Positions 27,791-38,400 of a DNA stretch of 39,440 nt are shown in pieces. A program made the position numbers and the translations under genes. The stretch is from Variovorax sp. dw_308 (GTDB lineage Bacteria > Pseudomonadota > Gammaproteobacteria > Burkholderiales > Burkholderiaceae_C). The notes beneath the pieces were generated by a model that saw nothing but the letters and a program-made list of their open reading frames with translations, did no database searches and was not told the DNA's origin. Every line of letters begins with the position of its first letter. Within the stretch, counting starts at the first letter, position 1. The stretch covers positions 1 through 39,440 of the forward strand of contig NZ_JAATOM010000038.1 in the NCBI RefSeq assembly GCF_019207085.1, in the 5' to 3' direction.

Positions 27791-27794
<4 letters not shown>
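26754..27794 (+). CDS. ybhG: HlyD-family membrane fusion protein of ABC exporter (YbhG-like)
   Basis: The 346-residue protein has an N-terminal signal-anchor (PLIAGAVLLLAVAAGAWWY), then the biotinyl-lipoyl half motif VNVQEGDHVKAGQVLATLDT at ~58-77. A coiled-coil hairpin follows (glutamine/alanine-rich, ~80-190), then the second lipoyl half (LSQAELKAPIDAVVRARL) and the beta-barrel domain. This is the periplasmic adaptor that links an inner-membrane transporter to an outer-membrane channel. The ATG at 26754 is preferred over an in-frame upstream start because it places the hydrophobic segment at the N-terminus. Its stop overlaps the GTG of ybhF. The close analogue is E. coli YbhG. Confidence 0.9.
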
Positions 27795-29586
<1,792 letters not shown>

Positions 29587-29590
<4 letters not shown>

Positions 29591-30729
29591 GCCGCGGGGC
29601 GGGCGCGCGCCTCGTCGCGCTCACGCGCAAGGAAACGCGGCAACTGCTGCGCGACCCGAGCAGCCTGGCCATCGGCATCCTGCTGCCCATCCTGCTGATC
29701 CTGATCTTCGGCTTCGGCCTGTCGCTCGATGTCAAGAACGCGCCGCTGGCGGTGGTGATGGAAGACAGCTCGCCCACTGCCATGCAGGCCGTGTCGGGCC
29801 TGCAGCTCACGCCGTACCTTTCGCCGGTGTTGCTCGGCTCGATGAAGGAGGCCGAGGTATTGCTGGACGCCCACAAGGTGGACGGCATCGTGCGCGTGCC
29901 CTCCGATTTCGCGAGCAGGTTGGGCGAAGGCCGTGCGCGCATTCAGGTGCTGGTCAACGGCGCGGACGCGGCCAAGGCCTCGATCATCCTGCGCTACGCC
30001 ACCGCCGCGCTGGCACAGAACGCGGTGCGCCAGGGCGATTTGGACGGTGTGGCCGCGGGCGCGCCCAACGCGTCGGGCATCGGCGCGGTCACCATCGACG
30101 AGCGGCTGTGGTTCAACAGCGCCAACACCAGCACCTGGTATCTGGTGCCGGGGCTCATCGTGCTCATCATGACGCTGGTCGGCGCCTTTCTCACGGCGCT
30201 GGTGATGGCGCGCGAATGGGAGCGCGGCACCCTGGAGGCCTTGTTCGTCACACCGGTGCGGCCGGTGGAGATATTGCTGGCCAAGATCATTCCGTACTTC
30301 GGCATCGGCATGCTGGGGCTCGCGCTGTGCCTGCTGGCGTCGAAGTTTCTCTTCCACGTACCGATGGTGGGCTCGCTCGTCGTCCTCGTGTTCAGCTCGA
30401 TGCTGTACCTGATCGTCGCGGTGGCGGTGGGCCTGGTCATCTCGTCGGTGACGCGCAACCAGTTCCTCGCGAGCCAGGTGGCGCTGATCTCCAGCTTCCT
30501 GCCTTCGCTGATGCTGTCAGGCTTCCTGTTCGACCTGCGCAACGTGCCCACCGTCGTGCGCATCGTGGGGCAGGCGCTGCCTGCGACCTACTACATGGAG
30601 TTGATCCGCTCGCTCTTCCTCGCCGGCAACATCTGGCCGATGGTGGCGCGCAACTGCGCCATCCTGCTCGTCTATGCGGTGGGCCTCCTGTCCGTCGCGC
30701 GCTTCGTCACGCGCAAGCGCCTCGACTGA
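29587..30729 (+). CDS. ybhS: ABC-2 type permease (YbhS-like)
   Basis: A 380-residue permease with one N-terminal helix (SSLAIGILLPILLILIFGFGL, ~30-50), then a large periplasmic domain. A cluster of five C-terminal helices begins near residue 185 (YLVPGLIVLIMTLVGAFLTALVM). The cytoplasmic loop motif REWERGTLEALFVTPVRPVEILLAKI is the ABC-2 family signature. The first gene of the pair starts inside the ybhF stop and is followed after 9 nt by a homologous permease, so the two probably form a heterodimeric channel. E. coli YbhFSR has been linked to drug and sodium/lithium efflux; the substrate here is unknown. Confidence 0.9.
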
Positions 30730-30738
30730 AAGACCTCC

Positions 30739-31869
30739 ATGCCCGCCTCGTTCATCGACTTCATCCTGCGTGTGGCCAACCTGTGCCGCAAGGAGCTGCT
30801 GGCCATCCTGAAGGACCCCGCCACGCGCGTGATCCTCATCGTGCCCTCGATCATGCAGAGCCTGCTGTTCGGCTATGCGGCCACCTACGACCTGAGCCGC
30901 ATCGACTACGCGCTGCTCGACCAGAACCACAGCGGCGCGTCCACCGCGCTCATCGCCAAGCTCGACGGAACGGGCGTGTTCCATCGCACCATGACGCTGC
31001 GCACGCAGGCAGAGATCGCCGAGCCGGTCAACGCCGGCAAGGTGCTGCTGGTGGTCGGCATCGGCCCGCGCTTCGAGCAACAGTTGCAAGCCGGCGAGAA
31101 CGTGTCGATCCAGCTCATCGTCGACGCGCGCAACTCCAACACCGCCGGTTCCGCCGTGGGCTATGTGTCGCAGGTCGTCAATTCCTTCAACGCCGAATGG
31201 CGCGAGCGGCACGGCGCCGGCCCGCCGCCGGTCAGCATCGAGACGCGCGCCTGGTACAACCCCAACCTCACGACGCGCTGGAACTTCATGCCCGGCATGA
31301 TCGCCGCGCTCAGCATGATCCAGACGCTGCTGCTCACTGCACTTTCGGTGGCGCGCGAGCGCGAGCAAGGCACCTTCGACCAGTTGCTGGTGACGCCGCT
31401 ATCGCCCACCGAGATCATGATCGGCAAGGCCATTCCGCCCGTGCTGATCGGGCTGCTGCAATCGACGCTGGTGCTGCTGGTGACGGCGCTGTGGTTTCGC
31501 ATACCGATGGCCGGCTCGCTCTTCACGCTGTACGCGGGCCTGGCCTTCTTCACGGTGGCCAGCGTGGGCATCGGCCTGTCGATCTCCGCCGTGTCGGCCA
31601 ACATGCAGCAGGCCATGCTCTACACCTTCGTGCTGATCATGCCGATGATGCTGCTGTCGGGCCTCACCACGCCGGTGAGCAACATGCCCGCTGCACTGCA
31701 GATCGCCACCATGGCCAACCCGCTGCGCTTTGCCATCGACCTGGTGCAGCGCGTGTACCTCGAAGGCGTCGGCATGGCCACGGTGTGGACCAACCTGATT
31801 CCGCTTTTCATCATTGCAGTCATCACGCTGCCTTTGGCGGCGTGGCTCTTTCGCAATCGTCTCGTCTGA
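30739..31869 (+). CDS. ybhR: ABC-2 type permease (YbhR-like)
   Basis: The 376-residue paralogue of the preceding permease has the same layout: an N-terminal helix after RKELLAILKDPATRVILIVPSI and a periplasmic domain (~50-170). Five or six C-terminal helices follow, starting with WNFMPGMIAALSMIQTLLLTALS, and the loop signature is REREQGTFDQLLVTPLSPTEIMIGKAI. It pairs with the YbhS-like protein to form the membrane part of the exporter powered by the tandem ATPase. It starts 9 nt after the previous stop. After its stop a 71-nt, relatively AT-rich gap with a long inverted repeat precedes the outer-membrane channel gene. Confidence 0.9.
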   Translation: MPASFIDFILRVANLCRKELLAILKDPATRVILIVPSIMQSLLFGYAATYDLSRIDYALLDQNHSGASTALIAKLDGTGVFHRTMTLRTQAEIAEPVNAGKVLLVVGIGPRFEQQLQAGENVSIQLIVDARNSNTAGSAVGYVSQVVNSFNAEWRERHGAGPPPVSIETRAWYNPNLTTRWNFMPGMIAALSMIQTLLLTALSVAREREQGTFDQLLVTPLSPTEIMIGKAIPPVLIGLLQSTLVLLVTALWFRIPMAGSLFTLYAGLAFFTVASVGIGLSISAVSANMQQAMLYTFVLIMPMMLLSGLTTPVSNMPAALQIATMANPLRFAIDLVQRVYLEGVGMATVWTNLIPLFIIAVITLPLAAWLFRNRLV

Positions 31870-31870
31870 C

Positions 31871-31921
31871 GAAGGTATGAATATTTCTACTGCGGCCTCG
31901 CTACGAAATCTTCACACCTTC
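31871..31921 (+). promoter_or_regulatory. Long imperfect hairpin between ybhR and the outer-membrane channel gene
   Basis: The arms GAAGGTATGAATATTTC (31871-31887) and GAAATCTTCACACCTTC (31905-31921) pair over 17 positions with two mismatches. A short GCG/CGC stem (31892-31894 with 31899-31901) closes the loop. The hairpin begins 2 nt after the ybhR stop and ends 7 nt before a strong AGGAG ribosome site. It could be a processing or stability element setting the ratio of channel to transporter. No T-run follows it. Confidence 0.5.
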
Positions 31922-31940
31922 TCGCGCCAGGAGAACCATC

Positions 31941-33473
31941 ATGAATCCTTACATTCCTCTCTTGCGCGCCGTGAGCCTGGCGGCGCTCGTGCTGGCCGCC
32001 GGCTGCGCCGTGGGACCCGACTACAAGGCAGCGGCCGCCGACGCGCCTGCTGATTTTTCGGTGTGGCACGGCGGCAGCGCCGAGCTTGCCGCCGCGCCGC
32101 AACAGACGTCTGCCGCTCCATTCAGCTGGAACAGCTTTGCCGACCCAACGCTCGATGCCCTGCAAGCCAGGGCCATGGCCGCCAACAACGACCTCAAGAC
32201 TGCTGCGCTGCACTTCGCCCAGAGCCGCGTGCAGGGCGATGTGGCGCGGTCACAGCAATGGCCGCAGGTGAATGGAAGCGGCAGCGTGCAGCGTGTTCGC
32301 GAGAGCGAGAACGGCGACTTCCGCCGCATCATCGGTACGATCAATCCGGGCTCCGTCGATGAATTGGTCAAGGTGCTGAGCGACCCGCACGACATGTTCC
32401 AGGCCGGCTTCGATGCGTCGTGGGAGCTGGACCTCTGGGGCAGGGTGCGACGCTCGATCGAGGCCGCCACGGCCGACGAGGCGGCGTCGAAGGCGATGCT
32501 GGCGCAGGCACAGCTCAGCGTGCAGGCCGAACTGGCGCGCCACTACTTCCAGCTGCGCTCGGTGCAGAGCCAACTGCGCATTGCGCGCTCCGATGTCGCC
32601 GCGGGCGAGGAGACGCGCAGGCTGGTCTCGGCGCGGGCGGACGGCGGCCTCACGACCGACCTCGACGTGACGCGCCAGGACGCGCAACTCGCCGACATTC
32701 GCGCCCGCTTGCCGCAACTGCTGTCGCAGGAAGCGCTGGAGATCAACCAGATCACGCTGCTGGTCGGCGAGCGCCCCGGCGCCTTGCAGGCAGAACTGGC
32801 AGCGCGGCCCGACACGGTCGGTGCTGCTGCTGCGGCGCTGCCTGACCTGTCCCTGGGCCTGCCATCGGACGTGGCGCTTCGCCGTCCCGACATACAACGT
32901 GCGGAAGCACAGTTGCATGCAGCCACCGCCAGCATCGGCGTCGCCGTGGCGGACCTGTATCCGCGCATCACCATCGGCGCCAGCGCCGGACTCAGTTCGG
33001 TGGACGCGAGCACCTTCACCGACTGGGGCAGCCGGCAATGGTCGATCGGACCGAGCCTGCAACTGCCCGTCTTCGACGGCGGCCGCCGACGCGCCACGGT
33101 GACGCTGCGCAAGCTCCAGGAGCAGGAGGCGGCCGTTGCCTGGCAGCAGACGGTGCTGAAGGCGTGGCACGAGATCGACGATGCGCTGAGCGCCTACACC
33201 GCCGAGCGTCAACGCAACGCCCAGCTCGCACTGAAGGAGCGCAGCAGCCGCGATTCGTACCAGCTCGCCAGCGTGCGCTACGAACACGGGCTCACTGACT
33301 TCCTGGTTCAGTTGGATGCACAGCGCACCCTGCTGCAGGCGCAGCGCGAATACGCGGAAAGCTCGGGAAGACTGGCTGTGTCGCTGGTTTCGATCGCCAA
33401 GGCGCTGGCCTTGCCTGCGGCTTCGTCCGAGCCGGCGGTGGCGGTCAGTGCGTTGGAGGCGCAGCGCAGGTAG
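31941..33473 (+). CDS. Outer-membrane efflux lipoprotein, NodT/OprM (TolC) family
   Basis: The 510-residue protein has a lipoprotein signal (LAALVLAAGC, lipidated C22) followed by AVGPDYK, the hallmark start of RND-type outer-membrane factors. Two OEP repeats follow with WELDLWGRVRRSIEAATAD and DVALRRPDIQRAEAQLHAATASIGVAVADLYPRI. Both are standard coiled-coil and strand motifs of the trimeric TolC-like channel. It would complete a three-part pump with the YbhG-like adaptor and ABC transporter. The ribosome site AGGAG lies 7 nt before the ATG. E. coli ybhGFSR lacks a linked channel gene, so this organism carries a dedicated one. Confidence 0.93.
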   Translation: MNPYIPLLRAVSLAALVLAAGCAVGPDYKAAAADAPADFSVWHGGSAELAAAPQQTSAAPFSWNSFADPTLDALQARAMAANNDLKTAALHFAQSRVQGDVARSQQWPQVNGSGSVQRVRESENGDFRRIIGTINPGSVDELVKVLSDPHDMFQAGFDASWELDLWGRVRRSIEAATADEAASKAMLAQAQLSVQAELARHYFQLRSVQSQLRIARSDVAAGEETRRLVSARADGGLTTDLDVTRQDAQLADIRARLPQLLSQEALEINQITLLVGERPGALQAELAARPDTVGAAAAALPDLSLGLPSDVALRRPDIQRAEAQLHAATASIGVAVADLYPRITIGASAGLSSVDASTFTDWGSRQWSIGPSLQLPVFDGGRRRATVTLRKLQEQEAAVAWQQTVLKAWHEIDDALSAYTAERQRNAQLALKERSSRDSYQLASVRYEHGLTDFLVQLDAQRTLLQAQREYAESSGRLAVSLVSIAKALALPAASSEPAVAVSALEAQRR

Positions 33474-33865
33474 CGCCGGCCCGAGGCCTGCCCTTGCCAC
33501 TTGTTGGGAAGCTGAAGGTCATAACAGGAACGAACTTCCGGCGCGGCGGACAGGACGGCTGCTACCAGCTTCCTTCGACGGAGCATCACCTACCGATACA
33601 GAGCTTGGCCAGATCAGGCTCTGCTGGACGGCCTCACGCTGCAGGCATCATGTGCTTCCTGTCCAAACGTCCGCTTCGCAGAAATTCGTACAGCCGGTTT
33701 GGGCCCGAAGCGGAAGTCGGTCGGGCCTGTCCATCGCTTGATAGCAGACGTTCAATAGCAAGGCAACCGCGCACGTCGCGGCACAGTAGTCGCGCGTTGA
33801 TCCTGCACGTGACCGCCGCGGTCGCAATACTGAAAGATGCAGGGCGCCGCCACCGCCTCGGAGAA
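33474..33865. other. Gene-poor boundary between exporter operon and accessory island
   Basis: About 390 nt with no believable gene. A 129-codon plus-strand frame here shows no family motif, no ribosome site and a composition of translated non-coding DNA. The sequence has a broken look, with GC falling toward the right. Similar degenerate DNA recurs at 36890-37100 and after 39256. I see no tRNA or clear direct repeat that would define an integration site. Confidence 0.5.
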
Positions 33866-36859
33866 CTAGCTCGGTTGACCTGACTTTGTGAGTTCTGCTT
33901 CAGGAGTAGAGAGTTCTTCGGTCAGTTCATTCAGCGCGGCGAGCACGCTACCAAGATCGTCTCGATAGGTGGCTGTGTAGCTTGATGTGAAGACGCATCG
34001 GCCGCTGGCGGTCAACTCACGGCCACGAATATGTTCGCCATATTTTTCCCAGTAGCGCGCCATCTCTTTCGGGTCTAGGCCTCCAAGAAGCCCCGTCTTC
34101 GTCGCAACGTACCCTTCCTCATCATCTCTCCCAGAGAAGAAGGTACTGCTCAAATGCGACAAACAGTGGTCGAGGAACAGAAGTACATTGTTCTGATCGA
34201 TCTCTGGGTTAAAGCAGAAGTCGAAAACGTATTCGTTCATCAGCTTCGCAATGCCACTGCGGTCTTCAACCCCATCCTCGTCATAGTACCCGCACCCGAC
34301 ACCTGAACCATTCGGGTAAAGCGAATTGCCAAGTTGGTAAATTACAAACGACTTGACAGCAGAGCGCGCTGAAGCGATGCGGCGTGAACTCGTATTGTCA
34401 CCTTGCTCGAAGCAAGGGTCTCGTGATGCCTCGTCAATTAGCTTTGCAAAAGATGCGCCAAGGAACTCTTCTACCGGCGTGTCATCCGTTTCCGCAAAAA
34501 AATTCCTCTGCGAGTCAATGTAAGTCTGCTTAAACATCCTAAAAACCTGTTGCGACAGGTTCCTCATGCCCAATAAGGCAAGCTTGCTGACCAGCCCGGT
34601 CGTTACAGCGGTCATATCCTGATGGACTATGAGCGCGGTATGCAGGTTGTACAACTGCCCTTGGCGATCCGCAGAGCACTGTAATCTGAACAGCATCAGG
34701 TCATTCCAGCCCAGGACTCCACGATCTGGGCTGGCGAGGCGTTCTAAAAGGCCTCTACCGATATAGGGGTGCTCGCCGAATATGCACCAAGCGATTTCTA
34801 GAACGTTCTCTGCGCTGTTCGTAAGTCGCCGGGCGGATGTCCGTCCCCATCCGGCTCGATCCAGCAATCGCAACAGCGAGTAGATTGACCGCAGTCGCAA
34901 TCCACGTCCATCGTTGTCGAACGCAGAGTAGCGCGGCAGATACTCAACGAGTGTATCTATGGCGTCTTGGGCGAGCGTGCCAGTAAACTCATGAGACTGA
35001 TTGACCAGCACTCTCCAGAATTGATCATGCGCTGTCTCGCCCCGCTCCAACGCGAAGTCCGGCGACGTCAGGACTGACGCAATTGAGGCCCCGTTTCGAA
35101 CCCGCTCCACTGCGTCTTGATACAGAACAAAAGTCTCATGCGGTTCTGGCGTTGCAAAACGCACGATCAGCTTAAGGTACGCCTCCAAATTTCTGGCACT
35201 GTGCCCGTTGAAGCACGCACGGGATCGAAGCACCGATTCCTCAACGCTGCTTCCATCGCCGACATTCAAAGTTTCTGCGTCGAATAGCTGTTCCAACAAA
35301 AACCAAGCGGAGGTTGGTAGTTTGTCCTTCAACAAAGCGAACGCGTTGGCATTCGTGAACTCTGGCTCTCCGTTTTCGCGCCGCAGCGAGAATATACCGG
35401 TACGACCTTCAGTCTCTTCGGCGTAAATGCGCCTGAACACACCCGGATAGTTCAGATGCAGCAGCATAAGATTGATGAGGTCTCTCTTATTGAAGTCGGT
35501 TCTTCCTAGGTTGGTTTTCTCAATTTGCATGAGCAGGATCGCGTTGATGAATCGCTTTAATTTGCGCAGATCGCCAACAAATGGCAGGTAGCTCGCGGCA
35601 AGATCGCTGCCTAGAATTTCCGCCAATTCGTTGAGTATGGAGCCAAGCTTGACCATCGTGTCAGCTGGCACTGACCCAAGCTGCTGCTCGGCCCGTTCCC
35701 AATCGCGCTGCAAGAAGCCGCAGAGGCTACTACTGTCGACGAACAGGCTCAGCTTTACCGTTACAAATTTCTCTAAAAACTCACGTGCTCTGGACCCTTC
35801 TTCATTGCTGCCCGCGAGCACTTCGGTGTCGTAGCAGAGGACGTAAGTCGCTTGAGACAAGTTGAACGTGCGTCTCGTTGCAAACAGGACATTATTCGTG
35901 GTCTTCGCATCCAATCGGTCCAAATCGTCGACGACGATGATTACGCGGCGGCCGATGCGACGGAGAACCTCGTCAATGTCATCGAGAAGTTCATCCACCG
36001 TTTCCTGCGAAGGTTCTAGTGAAATCTTGAATCCTAGAAATGAAACGTCAGCCTTACCCTTTATCAGTCGTGAGTATCGAGATGCTGCCGGTCTGAACTC
36101 TGGGGCAAACACCTTACTTTGAATTGCGGCTGACAGGTCGCGAATTAAGCGATCCGCTAGGTCAGGTTCCGAGGCATATCGGAGCGGCTCGAACCTGCAA
36201 ACAATGACCTTGTCGGAGGAAGTTTTCCAATAGCGCTCGGCGAGATTGATGAAACTGGTCTTGCCGACACCCCATGGGCCGTCCACGCCAAAGACCAGTC
36301 CTGGATGCGCGCCGCTCGCGAGTACTGTCTCTGCGAACGACTTCGCTTGCGTGCCGCTCGCAAGAAGATCGTCATTTTCATCGCCGAGCTCTTCGTCGGC
36401 GATAAAATACAGCTGAGAGGTTTGCTTCTTCGGCCTAGGCCAATGCTGCCGAAAAAGCGGTGATAGAAGCACAAAACATAGTAGGACCAATATGGCCGGC
36501 GCCCAATGTGGGTCCGAAGATTTGAACGCCGCATGCATCTTTTCTAGCCAAGGCGAAGCCAGTTCGTTTGACCAAATTCCGGTCGCTGACGCCACCAATA
36601 GATCAATTCGATAGCTCCGACCGATACGAGCGGCAGCCACGTGCGCATTTCGTTTAACTGCATAGGTAAGGCAGATCGCGAGAACAGCCAAGGCCCCAAC
36701 GACTTTTAGCCAGAGTGCGACTTCGCTTAATTCCTCTGCGAAGTTGGCACCGAGGTAGAAACTCACTCGCAAGATCTCCGCGCCGACAAATCCCAGAATG
36801 AATGTTCTGGCGAAGATCATCAGTTCGGGCATCTTCATGGTTGGCATCTTGGCTACCAT
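33866..36859 (-). CDS. Membrane-anchored KAP family P-loop NTPase
   Basis: The chosen start gives 997 residues (an in-frame TTG at 36889 would add ten). Three hydrophobic segments come first (residues ~13-36, ~47-67 and ~120-138). The P-loop domain then has Walker A GPWGVGKTS at ~194-202 and Walker B VIIVVDDLDRLD at ~306-317. DLRKLKRFINAIL further on is the family's sensor-like helix. These are the marks of KAP NTPases, named after Kidins220/ARMS and the phage-exclusion protein PifA. About 550 residues of mainly helical, unrecognised sequence follow. ATG 36859 is preferred because GGGAAGAAG sits just upstream. Base composition is visibly lower in GC than the core genes, pointing to horizontal transfer. 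A phage-defence role is inferred. Confidence 0.85.
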   Translation of the reverse strand: MVAKMPTMKMPELMIFARTFILGFVGAEILRVSFYLGANFAEELSEVALWLKVVGALAVLAICLTYAVKRNAHVAAARIGRSYRIDLLVASATGIWSNELASPWLEKMHAAFKSSDPHWAPAILVLLCFVLLSPLFRQHWPRPKKQTSQLYFIADEELGDENDDLLASGTQAKSFAETVLASGAHPGLVFGVDGPWGVGKTSFINLAERYWKTSSDKVIVCRFEPLRYASEPDLADRLIRDLSAAIQSKVFAPEFRPAASRYSRLIKGKADVSFLGFKISLEPSQETVDELLDDIDEVLRRIGRRVIIVVDDLDRLDAKTTNNVLFATRRTFNLSQATYVLCYDTEVLAGSNEEGSRAREFLEKFVTVKLSLFVDSSSLCGFLQRDWERAEQQLGSVPADTMVKLGSILNELAEILGSDLAASYLPFVGDLRKLKRFINAILLMQIEKTNLGRTDFNKRDLINLMLLHLNYPGVFRRIYAEETEGRTGIFSLRRENGEPEFTNANAFALLKDKLPTSAWFLLEQLFDAETLNVGDGSSVEESVLRSRACFNGHSARNLEAYLKLIVRFATPEPHETFVLYQDAVERVRNGASIASVLTSPDFALERGETAHDQFWRVLVNQSHEFTGTLAQDAIDTLVEYLPRYSAFDNDGRGLRLRSIYSLLRLLDRAGWGRTSARRLTNSAENVLEIAWCIFGEHPYIGRGLLERLASPDRGVLGWNDLMLFRLQCSADRQGQLYNLHTALIVHQDMTAVTTGLVSKLALLGMRNLSQQVFRMFKQTYIDSQRNFFAETDDTPVEEFLGASFAKLIDEASRDPCFEQGDNTSSRRIASARSAVKSFVIYQLGNSLYPNGSGVGCGYYDEDGVEDRSGIAKLMNEYVFDFCFNPEIDQNNVLLFLDHCLSHLSSTFFSGRDDEEGYVATKTGLLGGLDPKEMARYWEKYGEHIRGRELTASGRCVFTSSYTATYRDDLGSVLAALNELTEELSTPEAELTKSGQPS

Positions 36860-36889
36860 GAAACACTTCTTCCCATGGGTTTTCTCCAA

Positions 36890-37102
36890 ACTGTCGAGAA
36901 GGACTGCGAATTTGTGGAAGTCATAGGCAACGAGTTTGTATCAAGATGCGGAAGCATAGCGGCCGGCCACGACGGAAGGCTCGGGTTGACTGGCCGATTG
37001 CGAATCACTGCTTACGCCCGGATTGGGCGGCGACAGCGACCGCCCGCTTCTGGCCGGGACTGTGCCTCCGGAACTGTGCTCGGAAGCATTCTCCCGGCTT
37101 GT
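36890..37102. other. Non-coding gap between KAP gene and recombinase
   Basis: Roughly 210 nt, with no gene found. It contains GC-rich imperfect repeats around GGCCGG and CGCCCGCTTCTGGCCGGG. The style resembles decayed intergenic repeats seen in related genomes. It is the upstream region of the minus-strand KAP gene and would hold its promoter, which I cannot place. Confidence 0.4.
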
Positions 37103-37726
37103 TCAGATCTCGGTTTGCTCGGAAATTTCTAATGCGTCGTCGACCTCGATGCCGAGGTAGCGCACCGTAGATTCGAGCTTGACGTGCCCAAGCAGCAACT
37201 GAACCGCTCGCAGGTTTTTGGTACGCCGATAGATCAAGGTGGCCTTCGTTCGCCTCATCGAGTGAGTGCCGTAGTCCGAGCGATCAAGGCCGAGTTCCTC
37301 GACCCATCTCTCCAGGATTCGAGCGTACTGCCGAGTCCCCAGGTGCGGCGAGTCGTGGACACGGCTCGGGAACAGAAAACTATCTGACTTCAATCGTGCT
37401 TGCTTGATCGAGTTTTGCAAGGCGTCGCGAGTTACTTGCGTCAGCTCGAACTGCACTGGACGCTGGGTCTTGCGTTGCATCACGACGGCGCGAGCGGCAA
37501 CTTGGTCGCCATGGCAAATGTCCCGGACTTTGAGGCTGACGAGGTCGCAGCCGCGGAGCTTGCTGTCAATCCCCAGGTTGAAGAGCGCAAGCTCGCGCAC
37601 CCGGTTTTCCATTTGGAGGCGGACTCGAAGTGCCCAGATGTCCTTGACCTTGAACGGTGCTTTTTGCCCGACGATCTTGCCCTTGTTCCATGGCTCGCGG
37701 TGAACAGCGTTGGAGACGGTTTCCAT
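37103..37726 (-). CDS. Short tyrosine recombinase/integrase (catalytic domain only)
   Basis: The 207-residue protein has the complete catalytic set of the tyrosine recombinase family. The first arginine is in KLRGCDLVSLKV. HSMRRTKATLIYRRT is the HxxR box, LLLGH carries the second histidine, and TVRYLG carries the nucleophilic tyrosine. The separate N-terminal core-binding domain (~100 residues in phage integrases) is missing; only a ~35-residue lead (REPWNKGKIVGQKAPFKVKDIWALR) precedes. This layout is known from a widespread family of small integrases in proteobacterial genomes and plasmids. A GGGAG site lies 9 nt before the ATG. It is probably the mobility gene of the island or a marker of past insertion; the target site is unknown. 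Confidence 0.9.
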   Translation of the reverse strand: METVSNAVHREPWNKGKIVGQKAPFKVKDIWALRVRLQMENRVRELALFNLGIDSKLRGCDLVSLKVRDICHGDQVAARAVVMQRKTQRPVQFELTQVTRDALQNSIKQARLKSDSFLFPSRVHDSPHLGTRQYARILERWVEELGLDRSDYGTHSMRRTKATLIYRRTKNLRAVQLLLGHVKLESTVRYLGIEVDDALEISEQTEI

Positions 37727-38400
37727 GATGGACTCCCATCAAGTTGAGGGAGTTCGACGATGCGTCACGCGCCATCCAATTGTTTGATGCTGGTCAGATG
37801 AAAGACCCTGCCAACGGGTTGCATGCTCGTGCCGGGGGCAGCTTTCTGGAGTTGAGGCCTAGCCCCGGTCTCGGCCATCAACGGTCGGTCAATGCTTGTG
37901 CCAGACAGCGGCCGCTCGGCGCCGCTCCCGACCCAATGCAGACGTCGCGGGGCTCCTTCGGCCAAACCCTAAGCCGTCGTAGCCGACGTACGAAGCCAGG
38001 GCAACTCGGTGGCCCTGCTCTCAAGGTCGACTTCGTCCTTCACACCTGACTGCCCGAGAACTCGACAGCGATCGGGTGAACACCCTCTACCGACTCGCCA
38101 GCGGCGTTCAACCCGCCGAGTGAGGGAGGACATACGACCCGGGACCTCCCCTCGTCTCGGCGACCACCATTAAGTTGACACTAGCTTTTCCCGGGCGTCC
38201 AATTGCTGTGCGGGCCGTCTGACGCGACATTCTGGCGGGCCCGACTGATGCCCCGCCAGGAGATTCGACAGCGGGTAGTTGTTTCTTAGGGCCGGTCATG
38301 GTCGCACTTCGATAGGCTCCTGCTACATTCCACGAGCGCGTAGCGCGACTGGCGCTTCGAATCAGAGCCCACACGCTTCAACTTCGATCGACCAAGCAGC
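37727..38400. other. 674-nt gene-poor stretch in accessory island
   Basis: No gene is supported. Short frames on both strands (37765-38049 region and 38108-38374) have no recognisable motif, ribosome site or codon pattern. Within it lies a perfect 8-bp inverted repeat at 38232-38259 and a small CGTCG/CGACG hairpin at 37975-37988. Decayed mobile DNA is a reasonable reading but cannot be proved by eye. Confidence 0.5.
38232..38259. repeat. Perfect 8-bp inverted repeat with 12-nt loop
   Basis: CTGGCGGG (38232-38239) and CCCGCCAG (38252-38259) flank a 12-nt loop, in the region before the cysteine-rich gene. A T-rich stretch follows only after about 15 nt on the plus strand, so terminator activity is uncertain. 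It might instead be a recombination or protein-binding site. Confidence 0.4.

Noticed and set aside
33494..33883. A 129-codon plus-strand frame after the outer-membrane channel gene
   Set aside because: No ribosome site, no recognisable motif, and overlap with the end of the KAP gene; it reads like translated non-coding DNA.
37744..38374. Short frames on both strands between the recombinase and the cysteine-rich gene
   Set aside because: None has a start signal, family motif or conserved-looking composition. They may be fossils, but nothing identifies the source.
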